Notes: generated by a model not told the origin, from the sequence alone. A stretch of 8,163 bases of DNA from Flavisolibacter sp. (GCA_025936195.1 JAICTW010000084.1:1-8163); one strand, 5' to 3'; shown: positions 1 to 5,835, numbered from the stretch's first letter. Program-made: numbers and translations.

Positions 1-79
1 AAACCTTGTTAACGCTTACACCTAAAACGAATTTAAATTACTTCTGATGCAATTGCAGCAAGGGCAATTCATTTTATTC

Positions 80-1114
80 TTAGAGCTTACCCAGGCCTTT
101 CAGTTCATTAAGTGATAGGGTTAAGCCCAACTGATTATAGGAAATATTTCGTTGGTAATTGCTTCGTGCATATAAAATCTGGAGCTTTGAAAATTTAATT
201 CTTACTCCCATCGAGAAGCCGTTCAATCCATTGCCATAAGCGCCTATGTTCAGTTCCTGTCTTCTTAAATGATTATAACCGATCGTTGCTTCAAGATTGT
301 TGCCGATGTAAATGTGTCCGGCAATAACAAGATGATTAAAAAGCTTATTGAGAAAATTATCGCCCGATGGAAAATTATTGTCTGCATTAAACACTTCATC
401 ATTGTAAACCAGATTGAAATGATGCAGATGCTGTGCAGTAAACGAAAACCCCAACGGCGCTTTGGCTAATCGCTTTGTGATTCCAATTTGTAAATCAAAA
501 GGAAGATCTTCACCTTCACCTGCATAAGTTTTCAATTGCACCCCCATGTTTTTCGCTAACACTGAAGCGAAAAGTTGATTGGAAGAATCGGAATACAAAA
601 CACCAAAATCCAAAGCAAGAGCACTGGATTGATACAATTGATAATCCGAGTGAATGAATTTTACCGAAGCGCCGTAATCCCAATTTTCCAAATACTTTCT
701 TGCAGCCGAAACCTGCATAACGTAATCAAGGGGATGAAAATTTCCATTGATATTTCCTGCAGCATCGGTTTGAGGAATATTTCCGTAATCAACGAAATAA
801 ATATGGCCGCCGAAATTTGTGTTGAGCTTTTCGTTGTGCCAGGCGCCTGTTAAGCTGTAGGTTTCAATTCCGCCTAAAAAACTATTGAAAGACAAATTCA
901 ACTGACTATTCACATCGGCACTTAACAAAGCGGGATTATTTGCCGTAAGTCCGGCTTCATTTGTTTTATAAGAAATGTTTACTCCGCCTGCCGCAGTTAA
1001 TAAAGGTGTTGAAGGAAGCTTTAAAAAATTATAAACAGAACTGCCCCCGAGGGTTTGCGTTCTGCCTATAAAAAAAGCAATCAAAAAAAGAAAACAAAAG
1101 AAAAATCTATTCAT
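80..1114 (-). CDS. porQ: Type IX secretion system protein PorQ
   Basis: The 344-aa product matches my memory of the PorQ family. It has an N-terminal hydrophobic signal peptide (about residues 1-19, no lipobox cysteine), then the typical opening GGSSVYNFLKLP with a following AGG and 'NPALLS' stretch (about 22-65). The rest is alternating amphipathic beta strands expected of an FadL/PorV-like outer-membrane beta barrel, ending in a strand-rich segment with 'LGLTLSLNEL'. In Porphyromonas, PorQ is an outer-membrane barrel that works with PorU, PorV and PorZ in the T9SS attachment complex, which removes the C-terminal signal of cargo and anchors it to the surface; that role is taken from the family. 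The gene is complete (ATG at 1114, TAA at 80-82). It stands alone, with 180 bp upstream to the next gene. No clear TAnnTTTG box is seen before it. Length is normal for the family. Confidence 0.85.
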   Translation of the reverse strand: MNRFFFCFLFLIAFFIGRTQTLGGSSVYNFLKLPSTPLLTAAGGVNISYKTNEAGLTANNPALLSADVNSQLNLSFNSFLGGIETYSLTGAWHNEKLNTNFGGHIYFVDYGNIPQTDAAGNINGNFHPLDYVMQVSAARKYLENWDYGASVKFIHSDYQLYQSSALALDFGVLYSDSSNQLFASVLAKNMGVQLKTYAGEGEDLPFDLQIGITKRLAKAPLGFSFTAQHLHHFNLVYNDEVFNADNNFPSGDNFLNKLFNHLVIAGHIYIGNNLEATIGYNHLRRQELNIGAYGNGLNGFSMGVRIKFSKLQILYARSNYQRNISYNQLGLTLSLNELKGLGKL

Positions 1115-1206
1115 GCAACAAGATAGAAGATCCGGTTACAAGATAGCACCGCAAGACCTGTTTCCCAAAGCCGGAGAGCACAAACATTCCGATAGTTACC
1201 GGGCAA

Positions 1207-1248
1207 AGAATGCAAGGGAGAATTCATTGTGAATTCTTTGAGCATTCT
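1207..1248. repeat. Nested inverted repeat (two-tier hairpin) in the intergenic gap
   Basis: The inner stem is AGAATTCA (1219-1226) and TGAATTCT (1230-1237), a perfect 8-bp pair around the loop TTG. The outer stem is AGAATGC (1207-1213) and GCATTCT (1242-1248), a perfect 7-bp pair. The two stems are separated by a 5/4-nt internal bulge. No T run follows on either strand, so it is not a canonical terminator. It lies 93 bp upstream of the porQ start and 47 bp downstream of the end of the 67-aa gene on the same strand, so it could act as an mRNA 3' end or processing structure for that gene. It overlaps the 11-bp tandem repeat listed separately. Confidence 0.55.
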
Positions 1249-1253
1249 CTGCG
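1221..1253 (-). repeat. Degenerate 11-bp tandem repeat, three units
   Basis: Read on the minus strand, three consecutive 11-mers align without gaps: CGCAGAGAATG (1253-1243), CTCAAAGAATT (1242-1232) and CACAATGAATT (1231-1221). The shared frame is C-x-C-A-x-x-G-A-A-T-x. Just upstream on that strand is CACAGAGG, which continues the same 'CAGAG' theme. Short degenerate 'CACAGAG/GCAGAG' arrays of this kind are, as I recall, scattered through intergenic DNA of many Bacteroidota, but I could not check that here. Confidence 0.5.
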
Positions 1254-1294
1254 CCTCTGTGTGAAATTAACTTTATCAAGTATATCACTGCTCC

Positions 1295-1498
1295 TTAATC
1301 CGCCCTGCGGCCTCCACGGGTGAGCGCCACCAGTAATAAAATAAACACAGCAACACCCACGATCCAAACCCAGGGAGAAGCATACCAGTTACTGCCACCG
1401 CTATGGGTGTTAATGTCCACATCCACTTTTTTTTCCTGCGCCAGCAATAATACAGAGCTATAAAACGTGACCAGGATAGATAAGATTAATTTTTTCAT
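1295..1498 (-). CDS. 67-aa secreted/membrane mini-protein, unknown function
   Basis: I do not recognise a named family. The product begins with a signal peptide-like segment (MKK, then a hydrophobic core to about residue 20, with LLLA|QEKK as the likely cleavage site). A short polar stretch follows (21-41: EKKVDVDIN, then His/Ser/Gly/Asn), then one strong transmembrane helix (about 42-60, WVWIVGVAVFILLLVAL) and a positively charged tail RGGRR. The charge rule predicts the tail in the cytoplasm and the short polar part in the periplasm. It lies 51 bp downstream of yggS on the same strand, so the two may share a transcript. Small proteins of this layout (signal peptide, acidic/His-Gly linker, one helix, Arg-rich tail) are frequent hypothetical genes in Chitinophagaceae. 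The clear signal peptide and helix make a real gene likely. Confidence 0.7.
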   Translation of the reverse strand: MKKLILSILVTFYSSVLLLAQEKKVDVDINTHSGGSNWYASPWVWIVGVAVFILLLVALTRGGRRAD

Positions 1499-1549
1499 GA
1501 CTATCGTTTCACAGATCAGTTAAAAAAACATGCCAATGGTTGAGGATGA

Positions 1550-2224
1550 TCAATGTTGCTGCCGTTCACCAAAGATAAGGCTGCCAATACGCACCACGGT
1601 ACTGCCCTCTTCTATGGCGATTTCATAGTCGGCACTCATGCCCATGGAAAGAGTTTGAAGTTGGCAGTTAGCAGTTGGCAGCAGTGCGTATTTATCAAAG
1701 AGTGATTTTAAATGACGGAATTCTTTGCGGACATTCTCTTTGTCCTCAGTAAAAGAAGCCATACCCATTAATCCTTTGATGTTTATATTTTTCAATGTGG
1801 GAAATTCACCGGAATTCAAAATCTCTTTCAGTTCGTTTTCATCAAGACCGAATTTGGTTTCTTCTTTCGCAATATGCACCTGTAATAAAACATCAATAGT
1901 GCGGTTGCCCTTTTGCGCCTGCTTGTTCACTTCTTTCAACAATTTAAAACTGTCAATACCATGAATTAAATGCACAAATGGTGCAATGTATTTTATTTTG
2001 TTCGATTGCAAATGACCAATGAAATGCCAGCGGATATCGTTTGGCAATTGCTGCTGCTTATCCACTAATTCCTGCACATAATTTTCGCCAAAATCCCTTT
2101 GCCCAAGATCATACAACTCTCTTATGGCTTCTACAGGTTTGGTTTTACTAACGGCAACCAGCACTATATTTTCCGCTTCCAGTTGTTTAACAATCCGTAA
2201 GTAATTGTTTTGATTGATCAGCAT
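1550..2224 (-). CDS. yggS: YggS/PROSC-type pyridoxal phosphate homeostasis protein
   Basis: The 224-aa product has the YggS (PLPBP) signature order. AVSKTKP (24-30) holds the predicted PLP-binding lysine K27; then come FGENYVQE (45-52), WHFIGHLQSNK (66-76), GLMGMASF (151-158), SMGMSADYEIAI (193-204) and the C-terminal phosphate-binding STVVRIGSLIFGER (208-221). Family members are cytoplasmic single-domain alanine-racemase-fold proteins that bind PLP without a known catalytic reaction and buffer PLP and amino-acid pools. Length is normal. An oddity is the linker LLPTANCQLQT (181-191) just before SMGMS: it is encoded by a 7-bp tandem repeat that is elsewhere typical of non-coding DNA (see the repeat entry). 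The reading frame stays open through it and the conserved C-terminus is intact, so the gene should be functional. A good Bacteroidota promoter lies just upstream. Confidence 0.93.
   Translation of the reverse strand: MLINQNNYLRIVKQLEAENIVLVAVSKTKPVEAIRELYDLGQRDFGENYVQELVDKQQQLPNDIRWHFIGHLQSNKIKYIAPFVHLIHGIDSFKLLKEVNKQAQKGNRTIDVLLQVHIAKEETKFGLDENELKEILNSGEFPTLKNINIKGLMGMASFTEDKENVRKEFRHLKSLFDKYALLPTANCQLQTLSMGMSADYEIAIEEGSTVVRIGSLIFGERQQH
1653..1687. repeat. Degenerate 7-bp tandem repeat inside yggS
   Basis: On the plus strand the consecutive heptamers are GTTTGAA (1653-1659), GTTGGCA (1660-1666), GTTAGCA (1667-1673), GTTGGCA (1674-1680) and a decayed GCAGTGC (1681-1687). The three central units differ at one position only (GTTRGCA). 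On the coding (minus) strand they are read as part of A-L-L-P-T-A-N-C-Q-L-Q-T, the variable linker of YggS between the last helix and the SMGMS motif. Because 7 is not a multiple of 3, each unit is read in a different frame. Confidence 0.6.
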
Positions 2225-2244
2225 TATGTTCGTAATTGAAAGTG

Positions 2245-2273
2245 CAAATTTAGATGCAATGGTTCATCTCAAA
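2245..2273 (-). promoter_or_regulatory. Predicted Bacteroidota-type promoter of yggS
   Basis: On the minus strand a perfect -7 element TAAATTTG (2252-2245, consensus TAnnTTTG) is preceded, after 17 nt, by TTTG (2273-2270), matching the -33 element. The spacing is at the short end of the reported range. The predicted transcript would start about 15 nt before the yggS ATG. The element lies across the region that would encode the longer N-terminus of the divergent lipoprotein gene, which favours the 2284 start for that gene. Confidence 0.5.
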
Positions 2274-2283
2274 AATGATCTTT

Positions 2284-2952
2284 ATGAAAAGGCTTTTACC
2301 GCTTCTGATCGTTGTTGTTGTTTTCTCTTCGTGTAAATCAATGGCCTATTTTGATACGCCAAATGATCTTAAAAACATGTTGGCCACTTTGTACCTGACC
2401 AATGGCCGCTCCTACAAAGGCAAATTAGTAGTGCATACCAATAAGTACTCAGCCACTGCTGTAAAAATGTATTTGGAAGGAGAAAGAAAGCCCATGAACT
2501 TCAGCATTGCCGAAGTGAAAGGTTATCAGTTCCGGAATGATTATTATGAACTGAAGGAAGTGAGAGGTGGCCTTCGTTTGGGTAAAGAATATTCGTTCAT
2601 GAAGCGCCTGACCAAAGATGATTCAAAAATTTATTTGTATGAGAACACCACAAAGGTCACTACATCCAACGGTGCAAACATGGGTACCTATACACATTAT
2701 GAAACGCAATATTTTTTAAAGCTTCCGCATGAAGAAGGTGATGCCGTTTGGCCTTTAAGCAGTTCCAAATTCGTTCCCAACTTCGATGAAAAAATGAGCA
2801 AACTTGTAGCCGATTGCCCGCCACTGGCAACAAAAATTGCCAATAAGGAAGAAGGCTATTTTTATGCGCAGGTTTCTTTGTTCAGGGAAAAAAGAGCTAA
2901 TGTGTTAATGAATATCATTGATGAATACAATGAGTGCGGGAATAGTAAGTAG
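2284..2952 (+). CDS. Predicted lipoprotein of unknown function (222 aa)
   Basis: I do not recognise the family. I chose the ATG at 2284 rather than 2254 because it gives a compact lipoprotein signal peptide: MKR, hydrophobic LLPLLIVVVV, then FSSC with the lipidated cysteine at residue 17. The longer start adds MQWFISKMIF in front and overlaps the yggS promoter. The mature part is about 205 residues and soluble in appearance, with no further membrane helix. An N-terminal region (about 30-90) reads like small beta strands (LYLTNGRSYKGKLVV, VKMYLEGE, IAEVKGYQF). It continues with KIYLYENTT (about 117-125) and ends in a mixed helical part with two cysteines. Residues after Cys17 (KSMAYFD) are not an obvious acidic surface-export signal, so a periplasm-facing location is more likely. 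It is a single gene, divergent from yggS and convergent with the acyl-CoA dehydrogenase gene. Confidence 0.8.
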   Translation: MKRLLPLLIVVVVFSSCKSMAYFDTPNDLKNMLATLYLTNGRSYKGKLVVHTNKYSATAVKMYLEGERKPMNFSIAEVKGYQFRNDYYELKEVRGGLRLGKEYSFMKRLTKDDSKIYLYENTTKVTTSNGANMGTYTHYETQYFLKLPHEEGDAVWPLSSSKFVPNFDEKMSKLVADCPPLATKIANKEEGYFYAQVSLFREKRANVLMNIIDEYNECGNSK

Positions 2953-2970
2953 CACGTAATCTTTAATTCG

Positions 2971-2999
2971 CAAAGACTTTGATTTTCGGAATGTCCGAA
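2971..2999. terminator. Weak hairpin pair in the convergent gap
   Basis: Two small palindromes sit next to each other between convergent genes: CAAAG-A-CTTTG (2971-2981) and TTCGGA-ATG-TCCGAA (2985-2999, 6-bp stem, 3-nt loop). Position after the lipoprotein stop (2952) suits a transcription end. There is no T run immediately after either stem, so this is only a possible terminator. Confidence 0.3.
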
Positions 3000-3024
3000 C
3001 AAGTAAAGAAATTTTGAACAGGAT

Positions 3025-3062
3025 CTACTCGCCACTTGCCATTCACTACTTGCTACTCGCTA
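3025..3062 (-). repeat. Degenerate 7-bp tandem repeat starting at the acyl-CoA dehydrogenase stop codon
   Basis: On the minus strand five heptamers follow one another exactly: TAGCGAG (3062-3056), TAGCAAG (3055-3049), TAGTGAA (3048-3042), TGGCAAG (3041-3035) and TGGCGAG (3034-3028), then TAG (3027-3025). The consensus is TRGCRAG. The first TAG is the stop codon of the acyl-CoA dehydrogenase gene. As each unit shifts the frame by one, the first three TAGs close all three frames. Rotated by two bases (AGTRGCR), the unit resembles the GTTRGCA repeat in yggS. Confidence 0.65.
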
Positions 3063-4214
3063 TTTCAATATTGAACGGCTGATCACAATTCTTTGCACTT
3101 CGCTGGTGCCTTCATAGATCTGTGTGATCTTGGCATCACGCATCAACCGCTCCACGTGGTATTCTTTTACATAGCCATAACCACCGTGAATTTGTACGGC
3201 TTCAACGGTTGTCCACATGGCCGTTTCCGATGCATATACTTTAGCTATGGAAGAACTTAGTGTATAATCCTGATGCTGGTCTTTATCCCAGGCAGCACGG
3301 AAGCAAAGCAATCTTGACGCTTCAATCCTTGTAGCCATATCAGCTAATTTAAATGCAATAGCCTGGTGATTGGCAATCTCTGTTCCGAATGCTTTTCTTT
3401 CCTGCGAATACTTCAATGATAATTCATACGCGCCGCTTGCAATGCCAACGGCTTGTGATGCAATTCCAATTCTTCCGCCTGCCAGTGTTTTCATAGCGAA
3501 TTTGAATCCGAATCCATCTTCACCAATCCTGTTTTCTTTCGGCACTTTTACATCATTGAACATAATGGAATGGGTATCGCTTGCGCGAATACCGAGCTTA
3601 TTTTCTTTTGCGCCTACAACTACTCCGGGCCAGTTCTTTTCAACAATCAAAACATTAATTCCTTTTGAGCCTTTTGCCGGATCGGTTTGTGCGATCACCA
3701 AATAAACAGAAGCAGTTCCGCCATTAGTGATCCAGTTTTTTGTTCCGTTCAACAAATAGTGATCTCCTTTGTCTTCAGCAGTTGTTTTTTGTGAAGTGGC
3801 GTCACTTCCTGCTTCAGGCTCACTTAACAAAAAAGCGCCGGTGTATAGTTCATCGCCTTTCTTTCCCTGTGCCAGGGGAACCAGGTATTTTTGTTTTTGT
3901 TCTTCGGTGCCAAAAGCTTCCAGTCCGTAACAGACCAGACTGTTATTTACGCTCATGCAAACACTTACGCTTGCATCTATTTTGCTGATCTCTTCCATTG
4001 CCAGCACATAGCTGATGGTATCCAGGCCGGCACCACCGTATTCAGGACTTACCATCATACCCAAAAAACCAAGATCAGCGAGTTTTAAAATTTGTTCGCG
4101 GGGAAATTTCATTTTCTCATCCCGTTCAATCACACCGGGTAAGCATTCATTTTGTGCAAAATCTCTTGCGGCCTGTTGAATCATTTGGTGCTCTTCACTT
4201 AATTGAAAATTCAT
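3060..4214 (-). CDS. Acyl-CoA dehydrogenase, short-chain (butyryl-CoA type)
   Basis: The 384-aa product is a full-length FAD-dependent acyl-CoA dehydrogenase, which oxidises acyl-CoA to trans-2-enoyl-CoA and hands electrons to electron-transfer flavoprotein in fatty-acid or branched-chain amino-acid breakdown. The N-terminal helical domain is about 1-120; the middle beta domain carries LLSEPEAGSDATS (129-141, family signature 1) and TKNWITNGG (158-166); the C-terminal helical domain carries AGGRIGIASQAVG (245-257) and signature 2, QIHGGYGYVKEYHVER (341-356). The catalytic base is E368 in QIYEGTSE, the position used by short- and medium-chain enzymes and not by isovaleryl-CoA or long-chain ones. 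Length and motifs resemble bacterial butyryl-CoA dehydrogenases, so a short-chain substrate is the best guess, but substrate cannot be fixed from sequence alone. No ETF or other beta-oxidation gene is adjacent. A perfect -7 box lies just upstream. Confidence 0.93.
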   Translation of the reverse strand: MNFQLSEEHQMIQQAARDFAQNECLPGVIERDEKMKFPREQILKLADLGFLGMMVSPEYGGAGLDTISYVLAMEEISKIDASVSVCMSVNNSLVCYGLEAFGTEEQKQKYLVPLAQGKKGDELYTGAFLLSEPEAGSDATSQKTTAEDKGDHYLLNGTKNWITNGGTASVYLVIAQTDPAKGSKGINVLIVEKNWPGVVVGAKENKLGIRASDTHSIMFNDVKVPKENRIGEDGFGFKFAMKTLAGGRIGIASQAVGIASGAYELSLKYSQERKAFGTEIANHQAIAFKLADMATRIEASRLLCFRAAWDKDQHQDYTLSSSIAKVYASETAMWTTVEAVQIHGGYGYVKEYHVERLMRDAKITQIYEGTSEVQRIVISRSILK

Positions 4215-4230
4215 ATAGCAATTTGAGCCG

Positions 4231-4238
4231 CAAATATA
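4231..4238 (-). promoter_or_regulatory. Predicted -7 element of the acyl-CoA dehydrogenase gene
   Basis: The minus strand reads TATATTTG, a perfect match to the Bacteroidota -7 consensus TAnnTTTG, ending 17 nt before the ATG at 4214. The implied leader is only about a dozen nucleotides. I see no good TTTG at the expected -33 distance, so support is partial. Confidence 0.4.
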
Positions 4239-4353
4239 ATTGATTGAAGCTTGTTTTAATAGTGATGGAGGTCGGGCGAGGTCGTTTAAAATTATTTTAT
4301 AATTCAGTTAGGAAAAATACAACACGTTATGCTTGTGAACCCAAATACAAAAC

Positions 4354-4373
4354 GGCTTGCGAGGACACAAGCC
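4354..4373 (-). terminator. Possible terminator after the plug gene
   Basis: On the minus strand GGCTTG (4373-4368) and CAAGCC (4359-4354) form a 6-bp stem around an 8-nt loop, followed by the T-rich GTTTTGTATTT. It lies about 160 nt past the plug stop codon. The stem is short, and the element may equally be a dispersed intergenic repeat. Confidence 0.3.
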
Positions 4374-4506
4374 CCGGCTAAAAATTATTTTAAAAGGAAA
4401 GAACGATTCTGCTAACAATAAAGTGCTTGCTGAATGCAAAGATGTAAATGAAATTGAAACTCATAACAGATAACTTTAGCTACTAAAAAGTTTCTTCCAC
4501 CTAAGT

Positions 4507-4531
4507 CTCGCCTTTAGAGGACAGGGGCGAG
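4507..4531. repeat. GC-rich inverted repeat just after the plug stop codon
   Basis: CTCGCC (4507-4512) pairs with GGCGAG (4526-4531), with one extra T-G wobble and a loop of about 11 nt that contains TTAGAGGACA. It begins 2 nt beyond the plug stop (TAA, 4536-4534). No T run follows on the minus strand. It resembles the CCTTTAGAGG...GGGG type of dispersed palindrome I associate with Bacteroidota intergenic DNA; this resemblance is from memory. Confidence 0.4.
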
Positions 4532-4533
4532 CC

Positions 4534-5793
4534 TTACCTCTGAAAAAACGAATTCACACTCGTGTACGCAATAACTTCATCCGCTCTTGAACCAAAAGGA
4601 CGGTAATACACCAAAACAATATAATTGTTTTCTGTGCCATAATAATTTCCTTCTGTTGTGCTGAAGTCAAGATAGGCATTGCTATCGGATTTTAACGCAT
4701 ACAAATAATTATAAAACCCCTGTTTCAAAAACATGGTTTTTTCATAAGCACCTGTTGCCTTATTAAAATCCATTCTTCCGCTGCTGTCCGAAGCATAATG
4801 GGTGAACTCTCCAAATAAATAAAGGTCTTTATCCGGAAATGGCTTATTGCCCGGAGGTATATAGCTGAAATGAACCAGGGCATAATCGCCCTGCCAAAAA
4901 GGATTAATACTTTCCATTGTTTCAATGGTATATTTTCCATTTAGGTCGCGGTAATAAACATACACCTGCGATTTACGGTCAGGATCAGGCTTCACTGTTA
5001 CTTTCACCGTATCTCCATGATTATTGATGTCCTGCATACGATCGCTTTGCAGGCGAAGGCTTCGCAAATCAATCCAGCGAAATTCTTTTAAAGCCTGGAA
5101 AGAGGTTTGCGCTTCATCACTGTATTCATAATAATTGCCGCGGTAAATGGTAGGGCGATTTATAAATACGGAAGTTTGCCAGTTGTTGTTTTGAAGAATG
5201 GCCACTTTAATATCACCAGGGCTCAACACTTGTATTCGGTTGTCGGTTTGCACAACAACGCTCAATCGTTGTCCTGTTTGAAATAAACTGGAATTGAAAG
5301 GTTGTAAGACCTGTGCAGCAACACTTGCTCTTGCATCGGCTACCACCATTCGCTTGGTAAATACAAGTTTGCTGGTATCATTATCCAAAAAAACTTTGAG
5401 CAAATAATTTCCGGACAAGCTTGGATAACAATTCCGGTCCGGAATGTTCACCTGGTAATGAATGTATCTTGTCGTGGCCAAAGAAGAATTACGGTACGTT
5501 GTAATGCGGGCATTCTGAAAACCTTTGATATACTCAAAAGGATGCAGCATGCTCGGCGACCAATCGGCATTACACAATTGAAAGGTGTAATAATAATTCT
5601 TCACATGATTATCAAGATCGTCAAAATGCAATTCCAATCCTTCGGTACTGTTTAAAGAAATCACGGGAAAAGAAGTCTGATCACCGTACCGGTAAAGTTT
5701 TACGGATTTAATATCTGGATCCAGAATTCTGTCCTGAGCAAAAGCAACAGAACCAAAAATCACAAGGACAACAAAGAATAAAAAACGTTTCAT
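4534..5793 (-). CDS. Type IX secretion system plug protein (DUF5103 family)
   Basis: The 419-aa product matches the DUF5103 / T9SS plug family. It has a signal peptide (1-19, GSVAFA|QDR), then a first domain (about 25-152) with the recognisable pieces LELHFDDL (53-60), CNADWSPS (74-81), EYIKGF (87-92) and LSGNYLLKVF (126-135). A second beta-rich domain follows, with VYVYYRDLNGKY (277-288), DLYLFGEFTHY (323-333), KQGFYNYLY (357-365) and GNYYGTENNYIVLVYYRPFG (382-401). In Flavobacterium johnsoniae the plug protein binds the periplasmic mouth of the giant SprA translocon barrel and closes it when no cargo complex is bound; that function is carried over from the family. The gene is complete and of normal length. 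It is divergent from the permease gene (153-bp gap) and is not clustered with other T9SS genes, although porQ is about 3.4 kb away. Confidence 0.85.
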   Translation of the reverse strand: MKRFLFFVVLVIFGSVAFAQDRILDPDIKSVKLYRYGDQTSFPVISLNSTEGLELHFDDLDNHVKNYYYTFQLCNADWSPSMLHPFEYIKGFQNARITTYRNSSLATTRYIHYQVNIPDRNCYPSLSGNYLLKVFLDNDTSKLVFTKRMVVADARASVAAQVLQPFNSSLFQTGQRLSVVVQTDNRIQVLSPGDIKVAILQNNNWQTSVFINRPTIYRGNYYEYSDEAQTSFQALKEFRWIDLRSLRLQSDRMQDINNHGDTVKVTVKPDPDRKSQVYVYYRDLNGKYTIETMESINPFWQGDYALVHFSYIPPGNKPFPDKDLYLFGEFTHYASDSSGRMDFNKATGAYEKTMFLKQGFYNYLYALKSDSNAYLDFSTTEGNYYGTENNYIVLVYYRPFGSRADEVIAYTSVNSFFQR

Positions 5794-5835
5794 TGATTTA
5801 AAAATAATCTATTTAAGAACGAGGAACTATTTTTG

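Larger units (their letters stand above)
4239..4533. other. Gene-free stretch between plug and acyl-CoA dehydrogenase genes
   Basis: No open frame here has coding character. The stretch is AT-rich with two GC-rich islands. It holds a 12-bp direct repeat AAAATTATTTTA (4288-4299 and 4381-4392), a 7-bp direct repeat GGGCGAG (4274-4280 and 4525-4531) near its two ends, and two inverted repeats listed separately. Both flanking genes run on the minus strand, so it must hold the 3' region of the plug gene and the control region of the acyl-CoA dehydrogenase gene. It reads like intergenic repeat debris rather than a lost gene. Confidence 0.5.

Noticed and set aside
48..57. 10-bp palindrome TGCAATTGCA downstream of porQ
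   Set aside because: No T run follows and no second copy exists; palindromes of this size are expected in 8 kb.
22..72. Minus-strand 16-residue frame rich in cysteine (MNCPCCNCIRSNLNSF) just after porQ
   Set aside because: It is very short, has no promoter or start signal and no way to show conservation; four cysteines in 16 codons can arise by chance.
269..469. Plus-strand open frame antisense to porQ, and similar frames at 575-853, 1725-1964, 3370-3705, 3740-3988, 3891-4088 and 5458-5655
   Set aside because: All lie antisense to well-supported genes and have no recognisable domain, signal or start context; they are shadows of the real reading frames.
1118..1146. Direct repeat ACAAGATAG (1118-1126 and 1138-1146), exactly 20 bp apart, upstream of porQ
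   Set aside because: On the minus strand it gives CTATCTTG, which matches the TAnnTTTG box poorly, and only two 9-bp copies are present; suggestive but not enough for an operator call.
1570..1577. TATCTTTG on the minus strand near the end of yggS, as a promoter for the 67-aa gene
   Set aside because: It encodes part of the conserved IFGER motif of YggS and has no -33 partner at the right distance, so the match is probably coincidental.
2254..2283. Longer N-terminus for the lipoprotein gene starting at 2254
   Set aside because: The added MQWFISKMIF spoils a compact lipoprotein signal and overlaps the yggS promoter.
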